DNA of 64,000 nt from Caenorhabditis remanei (lineage: Eukaryota; Nematoda; Chromadorea; Rhabditida; Rhabditidae). A program made the translations under genes and the position numbers. Below the pieces are notes generated by a model. That model did no database searches. It saw only the letters and a program-made list of their open reading frames with translations, and was not told where the DNA came from. Below, one piece after another: positions 24,270 through 36,188 of this stretch. The stretch spans positions 1,054,001 to 1,118,000 of the forward strand of contig NC_071331.1 of NCBI RefSeq assembly GCF_010183535.1, read 5' to 3'. The first letter of the stretch is position 1. Each line of letters opens with the position of its first letter.

Positions 24270-25287
24270 ATGTCTCAACGTCAAGTCACAGAATATAAGT
24301 TTCTCACAGTCGCTAATGGCACTTTGCAGAAATGTCTGACATGTCAATCGGAAATTCCGATTGATAGTGACATTTCTGCGAGGTGCCGTCAGTGCCTGAT
24401 CCACCTTCTCAATAATCATTCAAACTTACAGATCTCAATCGATGGACTCACCGTGTCTACCGATGCCTCAACTCTCATCCGGCGTCTGGAGGACGACTTG
24501 AAGACGAAGACCGAGGAGTTCAAGAAGGCTCGATCGGAGAGCGGTAAGTTTCGCGCTCTGCACATCCAAGCAGATCGTAAGGTGAGTGGGGAGAAGAGGG
24601 AAAATGCGCGTCTCGGCGAAGAGCTAGCTCTCGCACGCGCGCGCGTCGCCGCTCTCGAAACCGAGAATGCGCGATTGAAGGCTGCGAACGCCACCCTGCA
24701 AGAAAATTATGATATGTTGGACGAGTCGGTGTTCGAAATGCCCTCCTCCAACTATCGTAATGAAGTATTGCAGGGTGACGTTGCTATGGAGGTAAGTGAG
24801 GGACAGGAAGGGGACCAGTAGGGGACGGGGGGTTAATTAGGGGGGGGGGGGGGGTAAATAATCGTTTATTTTTTCAGATTCAGACAACTTCTACTACACT
24901 TCCACTTGCACAACAGCAATGCAGGTAAGGGGGGGGGGGGAAATTAATCGTTTATTTTTTTAGATGCAACACCTCCGCAGCACTCTGCAGACAGCAACAA
25001 GATACGACAAAAAACAAAAAAAAATTTTGTAAGTTTCTTTTATGTATTTTTCTTTCCGTAGTTTTAATTTGATATTTTTCAGGTTCTTCGGCTGCATCGA
25101 CGACGGACACTGGATCATCAGGACCCCATAAAGGTAAGTTTTCTATGTTTTTTCTTTTTTGAACTTAATGCTTCTTTTTTCAGATACCATCTCAACTTCC
25201 CGGAATACCAACAACATCAGTCAATGGAGGAACTGCCCGTCATATGTGTCCCCGCAGAGTGGTAGATTTGCAGTTGCGCGATGGTGA
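24270..25287 (+). CDS. Helitron gene C: small CxxC and coiled-coil protein
   Basis: Five exons (24270-24791, 24878-24924, 24964-25028, 25083-25133, 25184-25287) with consensus GTAAG donors and TTCAG/TTTAG acceptors keep one frame to a TGA at 25285, about 262 aa. Residues 25-50 carry two CxxC pairs (CLTC and CRQC), a possible zinc finger. Residues about 75-155 are a long charged coiled coil (RLGEELALARARVAALETEN). The C-terminal exons are Ser/Thr/Gln-rich and run into the Helitron 3' terminal block. Introns 1 and 2 contain poly-G runs of 15 and 12. I do not recognise the family. Being in the element with its own promoter suggests an accessory or regulatory role. Confidence 0.6.
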
Positions 25288-25614
25288 CTCTCAGAGATGT
25301 CCCCACAACATAATAGCCAATGTGTCCCCACAGGGTGTAACCCACTGATAGACTTCAGAAGCTTCGCGCCTCGCGGCGCCCCAGCTTCTGAACTTCAAAA
25401 CCTCATAACTCGGCTCAATATTGTCGTACAGACTTGGTTTTACTACCATTCGAAAGCTGCTGATCTCCTCTTTGCTTGGGTCACATAAAATCAAAAAAGT
25501 CAATTAACTTGCTTCAAAATGGTCGTAGAGTTTCCAGATTTTAAAGCTTGCTGGGCACTGCGCGTGGGGCGAAGCCCCACCTAGCGGAGCGAGCCGTTAG
25601 GCTCGGGACGCTAG
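25288..25614 (+). other. E3 3' terminal region
   Basis: Block shared by E1, E2, E3 and E3': GTGTCCCCACAGGGTG motifs, GGCGCC-rich segment, then GTGGGGC/GCCCCAC and CGAGCC/GGCTCG stems and terminal CTAG. In rolling-circle transposons the last hairpin is the termination signal. Confidence 0.75.
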
Positions 25615-26039
25615 TCTGCACACCTCTTCTTCTAACCCCACTAGGTATGGGGGGTGAATATTTTAAAGGCGCATTGTCCAATAAATTTTGCCGCAGAGGG
25701 ACCAAATTGTCCCCCTTTTTGCATCGCTAATAACTTTGCCCGTTTTTGAGCTTTTCACAAAATTCTTTTTTTGGTAATTAGAAAATCGTCGTCCCGTCAT
25801 TCCTGGAGAATTTGGTGGTGATTCCATCATTTGTGGCCAAGCTATGAGCCTTAGAGTAAAAGTCATTTCATTTTGGCTTGAAAAGTTTTGGTTTTTTAAT
25901 GTTTTTTAGACTTTTAAATTTTGTTGTGGGCTTAGTTTTGGGTGTAAGAATAATATTTTTATATGACTACGTAGAGGAAAAACAGGGCTAAATGGAGAAA
26001 AAAGAATTATGTTGATACCTCTTCTCAAAAAAATTTTAC
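25615..26039 (+). mobile_element. Truncated 5' end of a Helitron of the E5 kind
   Basis: Begins TCTGCACACC right after the E3 CTAG and is the same as the first 425 bp of E5 (43007-43431). It is cut at 26039 where the second copy of E3 begins. It is the piece of right flank carried along in the duplication. Confidence 0.8.
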
Positions 26040-27887
26040 TGCCACCCTCTTCCCTAAAACCCCGTAGGTATGGGGTGACACAACTTTTTGTAGAAATTTT
26101 GTGTCACGCTTGGTTGGACGTTAATAACTTGGTTGGGAATAAAGCTTTTGGGCTAATTTTTTTTTTAATCGAATGGTAAAGTAGGGCCCATCATGTCTGT
26201 AAATTTTGGTGATGATAGTGATGATACGGGCTGAGTGATAAGCTGATAAGTGATGTCTGAATTTTTTTGACCCAAAAAAAAATAAATTTTTTCAACTTTC
26301 ACAGCTTCTGGTGGGATCAGTTTTATAGTTATGATTATGAAAACTATATAGGTTTGTAGAGGATGAGTGGGGCTTAAAGGAGAAAAAAAAATTATATTGA
26401 TAACTCTTTTTAAAAAATTTTTATGAGCGGCAAAGTGGAAAAATTCCGAAAATTTTCGAAAAAAAATAAATTTTTTCAACTTTCCCTTTCTCTGGTGGGA
26501 TCAGTTTTTTAGTTATGACTGTCAAAAGTATATAGGTTTGTAGAGGATGAACGTGGCTAAAAAGTAAAAAAAGAATTATATTGATACCTCTTACTGAAAA
26601 ATTTTTATGAGCGGCAAAGTGGAAAAATTTCGAAATTTTAAAAAATTCTCGATTTTTTCACTTTTTTCTTTCGATCTCGAGTTGTGTTTGATACTTTTAC
26701 TTGAAACTTAACTATTATATGTAAAATTGGACGGGGAATCAGATAAAATAAAAAGATTTATGATCGGAGTGACCGTCTTCCCAGGACACCCCGTCAAACA
26801 CGCAAAATACACAAAAAAGACGACTTGCCGACACCTACCCCTCTTTTTCTTCCGGCGCCTGTAGCGCGCGTATTTTTGAGAAATTGTAAATTCTAACAAA
26901 AGAATTTGACGTAGAATAAAAATCTGAATAAACTGATATAAAATTTGTAACACTTTTGGTGAAAAAAATTTTCACGAGGCGTTTTTTTCCTGTTTTTTAG
27001 GGGTTTTTGGCCCACACTGAAAATTTTTTGTACTAAAAAAGTTTTGCTTTTTAGATATGTTGGTCAACTCGAGATTATCTAATGGAATATATAAGTTTCA
27101 GCCAAATCGGCCCAGTGGGAGCTGAGCTGTGGAGAAAACAGCTTTTTCACCTGATTTTCGAGCTGGGGCGCTTCTGCCGCTTTTTTCACGGGTAGTTTTG
27201 TTGGGATTGTTCTGATTTTCCAATATATTATTGTCATTGAAATTATCTACTGGATAAAAAAAAGATTGTCAAAAAATATTGATTTTCAACCGAGTTACAG
27301 TGGCCCAAACTTTCAAAACCCCATAACTCGCTTCAAAGTGCAAATAGGCCTTATTTACGATTTTTTCTGTGGGAGGGTGACCTGACACACTGCCCTTTGG
27401 CACTCTTATCGGATTCTCATTGGGAATATGGGAAGAATATTTGAATTTTGGTTGTTCTGGAAAGCGGAAAAGGTGGGGTCATGACCGGTGGTGACCTCAT
27501 TGTTGACCTACTTTTTCAAAAATACCAAAACAACACACTATTTTGAATAGTCATCATTTTTCTTCTCCTGGGAAAGGGTTATGACTCCTGGGAAAGGGTT
27601 ATGACGTATGATCACTATTTGACCCAGCTTTGATTTCATCTGAGATAAACAACTGATGACCTACATTTTCAAATTCAGATTCACGCCAACGGCGCGCCAG
27701 CCTACAACTTCAATCGACCGTAACTCCGTTCAAAAGTGTCGTAGAATGTTAATTTTTTTTGCATTCGATTTCTTTTGAAGTGTATTTTTATGCTGTTATG
27801 TTCAAAATATGTTTTGAATAAATATTTATTAATCAATTTTTAAAGCTCCAGTTTACAAGATAATTTTTGAATTATGAAAACAGAGAT

Positions 27888-29454
27888 TTACACAGCTTCA
27901 TAGAAATTATTAGTTTTCTTTCCTTTCCTTTCGGAACACCAGCAGGAGCAGCAGTATGCCAATACGAAGAACGCGGCAATTGCAGCCAACACCGCTCCGC
28001 CAATAATGAGAATCCAGTAAAACTTTGTGCGAAACCAATGGAGAGCCGAGTCGATGAATCCAGCGTCCATCGCACTATCGTGAAGTAGAAGTTCTTCAAA
28101 CTCACTCATAACCTTTCCTTGTGCTTTCAAGTTTTCCACGAACTGTCTAATTTTTCCATGGTCCAAATGTGGCATCTTTTCTTCCACATTTATCTGAATT
28201 GCCTCATGTTCCTCGTGTCGACCGGTGAATCTTCGAGTTCCAAATTGAACAATAGTATTGTGGGGAGCCTTCAATAAAAATTGTCCCGATTGAGGCACGT
28301 CGTGGACACTTGAAGCAGAATTGGATCCATCTTTGAAGAGAGAATAATGCTGAAAAATAGGGAAATTTTTACAGAAAAGAGAGGAATCAAAAACTTACCG
28401 ATAGTGTAGTCGCAATCAACGTCATATCCTCAATTTCCACTGCGAAAACGTGATCCGGAGTGTGCACAATTTTGGGAGTGCAGCTTTTGTATTCGGCAAT
28501 CGTGCATCCTTTTGTTGCCTTTTTGCATGACCAATGAGATCCAATTGATTCGCAGCCGTCGGTGGAGATGGGTTCGTCATTTTTTGTGAAAAGTGTTAAT
28601 TTCGGGGTGTCATAGTAGGAGAACGCTTCTCCGTTGTGAATGAAATTCCCGATGGGAGCGATCTAAATTTTTGAATATAAGAAAGAAACACAATTTTTCA
28701 AATGAACTAACCAGTTTTACGTCTCCATACACTCTTGTTGGGTTCGTCCAACCGCAAACTTCCAGCTCGTAGATGTTCGCACTCTCTCCACAATAGAAGT
28801 TGTGGGTGAACTTCTCCAAAATCGCATTATTGATGTCCTTTTCAAACTCAAACTCTGCTACCATTTTGTCGATATCCAACTGAAAAAACGACATGACAGT
28901 CTCCAATTTTCCATTTTGAAAAATAGCCGCTTGAATCGCTTCAAAGTAAGCGTCCTGATAAACGTTTTCTTGCTGCTTCAGTAAGTCGATAGTGATGTTT
29001 GAGTTGGAAAAAATTAGCTGCTGCATCTGCTTCAGCTTTTCCATCTCGGCATGCACCAGGTTACTTCTATACCAGTCCAACGCAAAGTTCACGGTCACGG
29101 CGATCAATGTAGTGGTAGCAATTACGATTGACACAACTTCTCGCTTTGCTCGAGCCACGATTCCATGTCCGTCCATTTCCAATCGACTGATAGCTGAATT
29201 TCAATATTGTTTAATGTTTCAAAGTTCAGATATTAAAACTTACGTTGGCAATTCCGATTCAGAGCTAATGCGAATGCATGTCGCTCATGGAAATCCAGGC
29301 TGATCTTTTGAGAAACGCATTTTTCCAGTCGGTATTCTGGATCTTCCACAAATCCATAGCCTTTCTCTTTCAGAATGTTCAGAGTGGCCATACACGGCGG
29401 GAAAGAGATGAAGAAGAGAATAATAAGGGAGAACTTCAGAGTTTTTCGATTCAT
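27888..29454 (-). CDS. Envelope-like glycoprotein gene, second copy
   Basis: Exons 29244-29454, 28712-29193, 28399-28662 and 27888-28349; protein sequence unchanged from the copy at 10498-12064, whose entry describes the domains. Same divergent pairing with gene A. Confidence 0.6.
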
Positions 29455-30032
29455 GATAAATCAGTTGGCTTAGAGAAAAGACACAACCGAAGAGCACGAA
29501 GGAAAAAAGAAGAATGAATGAGGTATTTGGAAAAAATAGAAGGTTGAGTTGAGATTTGGCGCGTATCTTATCTTTGCGCAGTGCTTTGTTTGAGATTTTT
29601 TTGTCTTCCGAGCCGACAGTATACTTTTCCTTATTACTTTAACCGCCGACTACGAGGGGTGTCGGCTCACTTCTTAAAGTCCCTTTTATCAAAGCCGACT
29701 GATAGAGTATACCTTATCTTTCAAACGCAGTATACTCTATCTTATCTTTCGCGCGCGAGTACGCAGAAATGGTTGAGTACGCAGAAATGGTTGAGTACGC
29801 AGAATAGGTTGAGTACGCAGAAATGGTTGAGTACGCAGATATGGTTCCTAAGTCGATGTGCTCGAATCTCGGCAATACCAAATCATTATGTCCCATTCGA
29901 CATCGTCTTGGATGGTGACTCGAAAGCAACCTCTTCATTTCTTCAATTTTTCTTTATACTTATTTTTGTCTTTTTCCAATACCCTTATCCAATTCATAGA
30001 CTCTTATTAGCAATCTCTTTTTAATTTCCAGA
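29455..30032. promoter_or_regulatory. Bidirectional promoter, second copy
   Basis: Same as 12065-12642, including five 18-bp repeats (29757-29846). Confidence 0.55.
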
Positions 30033-33000
30033 ATGGTTCGTAGAAAGGAAACAACCGCTGAAGAGAAAGCGAAAGCTCGAGATAGAAAACGTGAACAAAG
30101 AAAGAGAGAAAAGGAGGCGAAGGAGCAAGGAAATGCTTTATCAGATGCCGATCCGGAACTCACACCATCACTGATCAAACCTGCTTTGAAACTAAAAACT
30201 GAAGAAGAGATGAAGGAGTACAAGAGATTGAAGCAAAGTGAATCCCGTTCAAAACAGAAAATGGAGGAAGATAAAGAACGTAAGTTGTAAAAACCAGGAA
30301 CTGAAGTCATTTACATCTTTAACTTATTTTAGAACAGCAAAAAGATTTTTCCATCATTGACCTGACCAGCATGACGACATCAAAAGGAGTTCCAAAATCC
30401 AAGAAACCGGGATTGAAGAATATGACCGCAGAGGAATTGAAGGAATATAGACGGCTTCAAAAGAGCGAATCCCGTGCACGGCAAAAACTAGCAAAAGTCG
30501 AGAAAACAAAAGGTACTTAATTTTTGTTCGAATTTGAATACTTTTACGTGGAGCTATTTACAGATGATGGAAATGATGACTTCGAAGATGATACAATGGA
30601 TTTCACATCAGAAGTGACCAAGAAAACAACAAAGGAATCGGAGAAGAAACCACGGAAACGGCAAGCTGACACGTCCAAATCCAGCATCGTCCCTCAACCT
30701 ACTCCAAAAAAGGCGTGTGAAAAAGAAATCGTCCCGCAACGTGTGCCAGGAGGAAAAAAGAACTGTAAAGTTCGCATTGGGCTCATCGATATTTTCGATG
30801 TCGAAACCAACGCAATTGTGGTTCCTTATTATGACGGCCACAGTTCTGAGGATATATCAGTGTATCAGAGGATGCTGACAATGTTCTCGAAATTGGATAA
30901 GACTAAAGTTGACAGTTTTAAGGAAGATTTCGACAATAATCTCCACGATAAACTGAAAAACTATGAGTCTGAAATCATTGATTGGGGCTTCCAAACTGAT
31001 ATTGGTACCACGAGACGAACAATTCTTGTGAAACCACCTTACCTGAAAAATGAGAAACTCACCATCCTTTCCGAGACTCACTTACGTGCTTCCTATTTGT
31101 CATGCGTGTTAACAGCCGACAAAGCGAATCTTAACAGTCTTGCATTCCCTATTTTCGGAGTTCATGGATGTTACAAAAAATTTATTGCAATTGGACTGCA
31201 AACTGTTTTTGCATACATGGAATCAGTTAAACATACCAATTTGCAACTGATCTATTTTGTCACTATGAATGATATGGCGTACGATGACATTGGCGAATTT
31301 TTATCATACATCAGAGAATTCGACCTTACCCATTGGACGAAGGAAGGCTTATATTTTGCCTATGAAGACCACGTTTTTGACAAATTCAAGACGAACGTCT
31401 ATTACGCGACAATCCCGGGAACCGACATGACTCGAAGATGTTTCAAGCTCAGCCATGATCGCAAAATGAACGCGAATGCGACGGACGAAGCCTTAGATAA
31501 AATGCATGCGTTGATGTTGAAGCAAACTGGAATTAAGGACACCGTAGGATTGAACATCTACAAGAAGTCGGCTCGCAAAGGACTTATCCAGGGAACGCAA
31601 TCAATCGAAAATGGCGCCAGCAGTGACGTGGTCCCATCATTTCCTATTTTGATGGATGTGAGATTTGATATGGAACATTTTTGTGGATCAAACAAGATTT
31701 TGCGAAAACTTTGGATTATCTCCTATTACCACATGTACTTCCAAGACATGTCAGTGGCCCAACTCCACTTTTCGCCAAAACACAAGGATTATTTACTCCG
31801 TCAACGAACTTTCCATCAGCAGAAATGGGTTCATCGACACGTGGTTCGAATGTGGAAGGACACGTTCACAAGTGAGTTTTTTTTTAATCACAAAATTTAA
31901 ACATTTACATTTTCCAGATGCTCCACACAAGTGCAACTGTCTTTCGACAAGCGACATTCATGAGCACCTCTCAGTGTTCATGACCCAATTGAGCCACCAA
32001 GACAACATTATGAAAAATTGGACCCTCGATCGTAGATGTTTTGCCTTCAATCACGATGATGACGTTTTGGCAAACATTGAAGAGTTCGAGCCGATGTTCA
32101 TTTATGGAGATGGAAAGTTAAAGTCAATGGCACGATCGACGAACTTTGATGTCAACAAGATGATTGCTACACAACTCCAAAAATGGTATGACTCACGAGA
32201 GGAAGTCTTCGCCAAACAACTCGAACGCTTGGAACAACTGATGGCAGAGACTGATTATTGCGAGGAAGTTGGAAACGATCATATCTTGCGCTGTTATGAT
32301 CCGGTTAAGTATGACAAAGAAATCGTGAGTGGAGACTGTGATTCGAGAAGAAAGAAGCTGCTTGATGCGGTGCAATGGGCAAGTGATGCTGTTAACAACG
32401 CCACATCGGCGGAAGATCACGAGCAATCAATGGAACAGTTCAAAAAGTGCGAGACTGCCGTCTTCAAACACCACAATCAACTTCATCTCAATGAAGATCT
32501 TGAGGTGGAAAAATGCCTTCGGAATCGAATGTTCCGGTTTTATGGACCAGCTATGATCGACGTTTTGCATCCAAAACCAGCAGATGATGAAGATGACATG
32601 GATGATGACATGGATGATGAAGATGACGATATGCCTGATGAGGAGCAATTGTGGGAAGTCGATGATAAAATTTGCACTGTAGACGTCTACATTGGACGAA
32701 AGTTGGCTTCGCTCGGATTCAAAATCATCAACGTTTCTCCATTTGCCAAATGCCACAATCCACACGATTCTGCGCTTCCCACTTCCAAAAATACCGCCAA
32801 ATATCCCGCATATGACGATATTGGAGACCGAGACGTTCCATGCCCATGGTGTGGAGCTTTGAAGTTTGCTTGTGAAACATCGTGGAACTGTTGCAAGAAC
32901 GGAAAAGTTTGGATTCCACCACTGAGACGTCAACCAAAAGCAGTCGAAGCAGTGTTTGGAAAGAAATACGAGAAGCAGCTGACACAGATTAATGCTGCGT

Positions 33001-34383
33001 TCTCTATGGCCAGCATTCGATACAACCGTCAAGACCAAGCACCAAGAGGAATCAACACTATGAAGGTCAAAGGAGTGGTCTCGGCTCATCCTTCGGCTCT
33101 CAATGCAAAAACTTCGGCTCCACCAAGATATGCCAACTTTATTGTTCTTCAATGTGAAAACAAACAAATTGCCGAGGAACGAGCGAAAACATTAAAAAAA
33201 TCAGTCAAAAAGGATCTGGCCAGACTTTTCGAGGAGATCCAAGAATATATGGACAAAAACAACCGATTGTATGAGTCCTACAAGAGCATGAAGGAGATCG
33301 AGAAGGAGTTTTTGGACGCCGGTCATCAAGCAGGATACCTCGGAAACGAGCAACTCCGATTCCGGATCGTGTCACCATCAGAACTGTCCGAAGATGAGAT
33401 GAAGGCTCTTCAGTTTCACAATGGAGTGTATTGCCGTCCAAGTCGGAAAGGAGATGGATACATCTCAGTTGCATTCACATGGGATGGCCACGATTCGAAT
33501 ATGCTGCCAAGAGGACTCGACATCTTCCCAAGGAATCCAGATCACAAAGACAAGCAGATTGAACCGATCAGCATCTTCTCCGAATTGTGCGATGTCATGT
33601 GTTATCCACTTTTCTACCCAGATGGACTTGGAGGATGGGGATTGAAAAAATATCCTCGCTACACCGGAAACAAAAAGGAAACACCAACATTCGAACAACG
33701 GATCAAGGAGCATTTGGAAATCATCAAGGAAAATGGAGAGAGCCCGGACGACTACTTCGACTACGACTTCACTTCAGAATTCAAAAACATGGAAATTTCG
33801 AAATCAAATGGAAAACAAAAAAAGAAACCTGCTGACGATGACATGGACATGGACGATGACATGGATGATGACATGGATGATGACATGGATGATGACATGG
33901 ATGATGACATGGATGATGACTATCAGAAAGATGAGGCTGCTTTGAATGAAGAGGATGATCCGATGAAGTGAGTTGTTTTTTAAGTTTGACAAATCAAAAT
34001 TATATTTTTTCAGCTTGGACAATGAAAAAATTTTGGCATATGGAGATCTTGAAGACATGCAAGAAAACCCATTGAACGATGAAATCGGACAAGAACCCAA
34101 CTTGATTAGAGTGGAAAGGTACGGAGAATATTATTTCATGCTGGATAAGAGCAAGAAGACAAGGGACATCCCTCTGACTGATATGGATCCATTCGGTCCA
34201 GAAGATATTCCAACATATAATTCTGACGGCGAGGAAGAAGAATTCTTCGATGTCAGCAATTATATCTGGCAAACCGAATTGGAGGAGAAAGAAGTGGAAG
34301 CTCCTGGAGAAGACGAAGAAGTTGCTGAGGGATCTGCAAAAGCCTATGAGGAATATGAGGATGGCCTCGATGACCTCGATTAA
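30033..34383 (+). CDS. Helitron gene A, second copy
   Basis: Exons 30033-30279, 30333-30512, 30564-31871, 31918-33967 and 34014-34383. The translation is identical to the copy at 12643-16993. Confidence 0.82.
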
Positions 34384-35095
34384 TTCTTTTTAAGAAAATT
34401 TAATTTGTTTCTTTTTATTGTAGATTTTTAATTTAAATAATAAAACTTAAAAAATAATAACAGCCTATTTTTTTGCATTCAAAACATTTCTTTCCAGAGC
34501 CATCTTACTATTTTTACAGTAATATGTTGGTCAACTCGGAATTATCTAATGGAATATATCAGTTTCAGCCAAATCGACTCGGTGACAGCTGAGTCGTGGA
34601 GAAAACAGCTTTTGCACCTGATTTTTGAGCTGGGGCGCTTCTGCCGCTTTTTTCTTAGGTGGTTGGTTGTTCTGGAAAGCGGAAAAGGTGCGGTCATGAC
34701 CGGTGGTGACCTCAATGTTGACCTACTTTTTTAAAAATACCAAAACAACACACTATTTTGAATAGTCATCATTTTTATTCGCCTCCTGCGAAAGGGTTAT
34801 GACGTATGATGACTATTTGACCCAGTTTTGATTCCATCTCAGATAAACAACTGATGACCTACTTTTCCAGATTTCCAGATTCACGCCAATGACACGCCAG
34901 TCTACAACTTCAACCAAGCCTAACCCCGTTCAAAATTGTCGTAAACTGTTAATTTTTTTTGCATTCGAATTCTTTTGAAGTGTATTTTTATGCTGTTATG
35001 TTAAATATGTGTTTTGAATAAATGTTTATTAATAAATTTTTAAAACTGTCTTTTACAATAAAATGGTTGATTTTTTAAATTATATGAATATTAAC

Positions 35096-35652
35096 TTAGA
35101 CAATATTAACCAAAGGATTAGTTTTCGTTTTTCTCTTACAAAAACAACAGCAGGAGCAGCAACAAGGGGCACAACAGAAGTAGGCTAACGCACAGATCAA
35201 GACAATTGAAGCCAACGCCGCTCCGCCGATGATGCAAATCCTGATTGAGCCAAGAGTGATATTCGAATTGAACATACTGAGCAGCTGCATCTTTTTCAAG
35301 TTTCCCATCACGGCATGCTTTTGAACACTTCTTTGCCAGACAAATGGAAAGTTCAGTGCCACTACAATGTTTGTAAACCCGTCTGTGATCGCTGCATTAG
35401 AAGCCATTATAATTGTCGCAATTTCTCGCATCGCTCGAGCAACCATTCCACGTCCGTCGATTTCCAATTTGCTTATAACTGAATTCAAATATTATTAACT
35501 GTTTCAAAGTTCAAAAATTAAAACTTACGTTGGTCTTTCCGATTCAGAGCTAATGAGGCGGCACGGCGGTCATGGAAATCCAGGCGGATCTTTTGAGAAA
35601 CGCAGGTAAAGAAGAAAATAATAAGGAGGAACTTCAGAGTTTTTCTATTCAT
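35096..35652 (-). CDS. Shortened envelope-like protein, second copy
   Basis: Exons 35529-35652 and 35096-35478; identical to 17706-18262. Confidence 0.55.
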
Positions 35653-36188
35653 GATGAATCAGTTGGCTTATAGAAAAGACACAACCGAAGAGCACGAAGG
35701 AAAAAAGAAGAATGAATGAAGTATTTGGAAAAAATAGAAGGTTGAGTTGAGATTTGGCGCGTATCTTATCTTTGCGCAGTGCTTTGTTTGAGATTTTTTT
35801 GTCTTCCGAGCCGACAGTATACTTTTCCTTATTACTTTAACCGCCGACTACAAGGGGTGTCGGCTCACTTCTTAAAGTCCCTTTGATCAGAGCCGACAGA
35901 TAGAGTATACCTTATCTTTCAAACGCAGTATACTCTATCTTATCTTTCGCGCGCGAGTACGCAGAAATGGTTGAGTACGCAGAAATGGTTGAGTACGCAG
36001 AAATGGTTCCTAAGTCGATGTGCTCGATTCTCGGCAATACCAAATCATTATATCTCATTCGACATCGTCTTGGATGGTGACTCGAAAGCAAGCTCTTCAT
36101 TTCTTTATTTTTTTCTTATTTTTGTTTTTATCCAATACCGTTATTCAATTTATACACTCTTATTACCAATCTCTTTTTAATTTCCAGA
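35653..36188. promoter_or_regulatory. Gene B promoter cassette, second copy
   Basis: Same as 18263-18798, with three 18-bp repeats. Confidence 0.55.

Larger units (their letters stand above)
8648..25614 (+). mobile_element. Helitron E3, apparently autonomous, five genes
   Basis: Runs from TCTGCCACCC (8648) to hairpin plus CTAG (25611-25614), 16,967 bp. Contents: 5' non-coding region, envelope-like gene (minus), promoter cassette, gene A, a second partial copy of the 5' region, a shortened envelope-like gene (minus), a second promoter cassette, gene B (Rep-helicase-USP) and gene C. The element thus looks like two tandem modules, 8648-17100 and 17110-24070, each with 5' region, envelope gene, promoter, transposase half and 3' UTR. 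All gene models are open across their splice joins, so the element may be active or recently active. Confidence 0.85.
8649..26039. repeat. 17.39-kb tandem duplication, copy 1
   Basis: Matches 26040-43431 at an offset of 17390 bp, becoming 17392 after three homopolymer changes near 24.84-25.03 kb. All translated ORFs in the two copies are identical apart from gene C's last exons. The left limit is 1-2 bp inside the 5' TC of Helitron E3; the right limit is 425 bp beyond its CTAG. One base (C) is shared at the junction. Confidence 0.95.
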
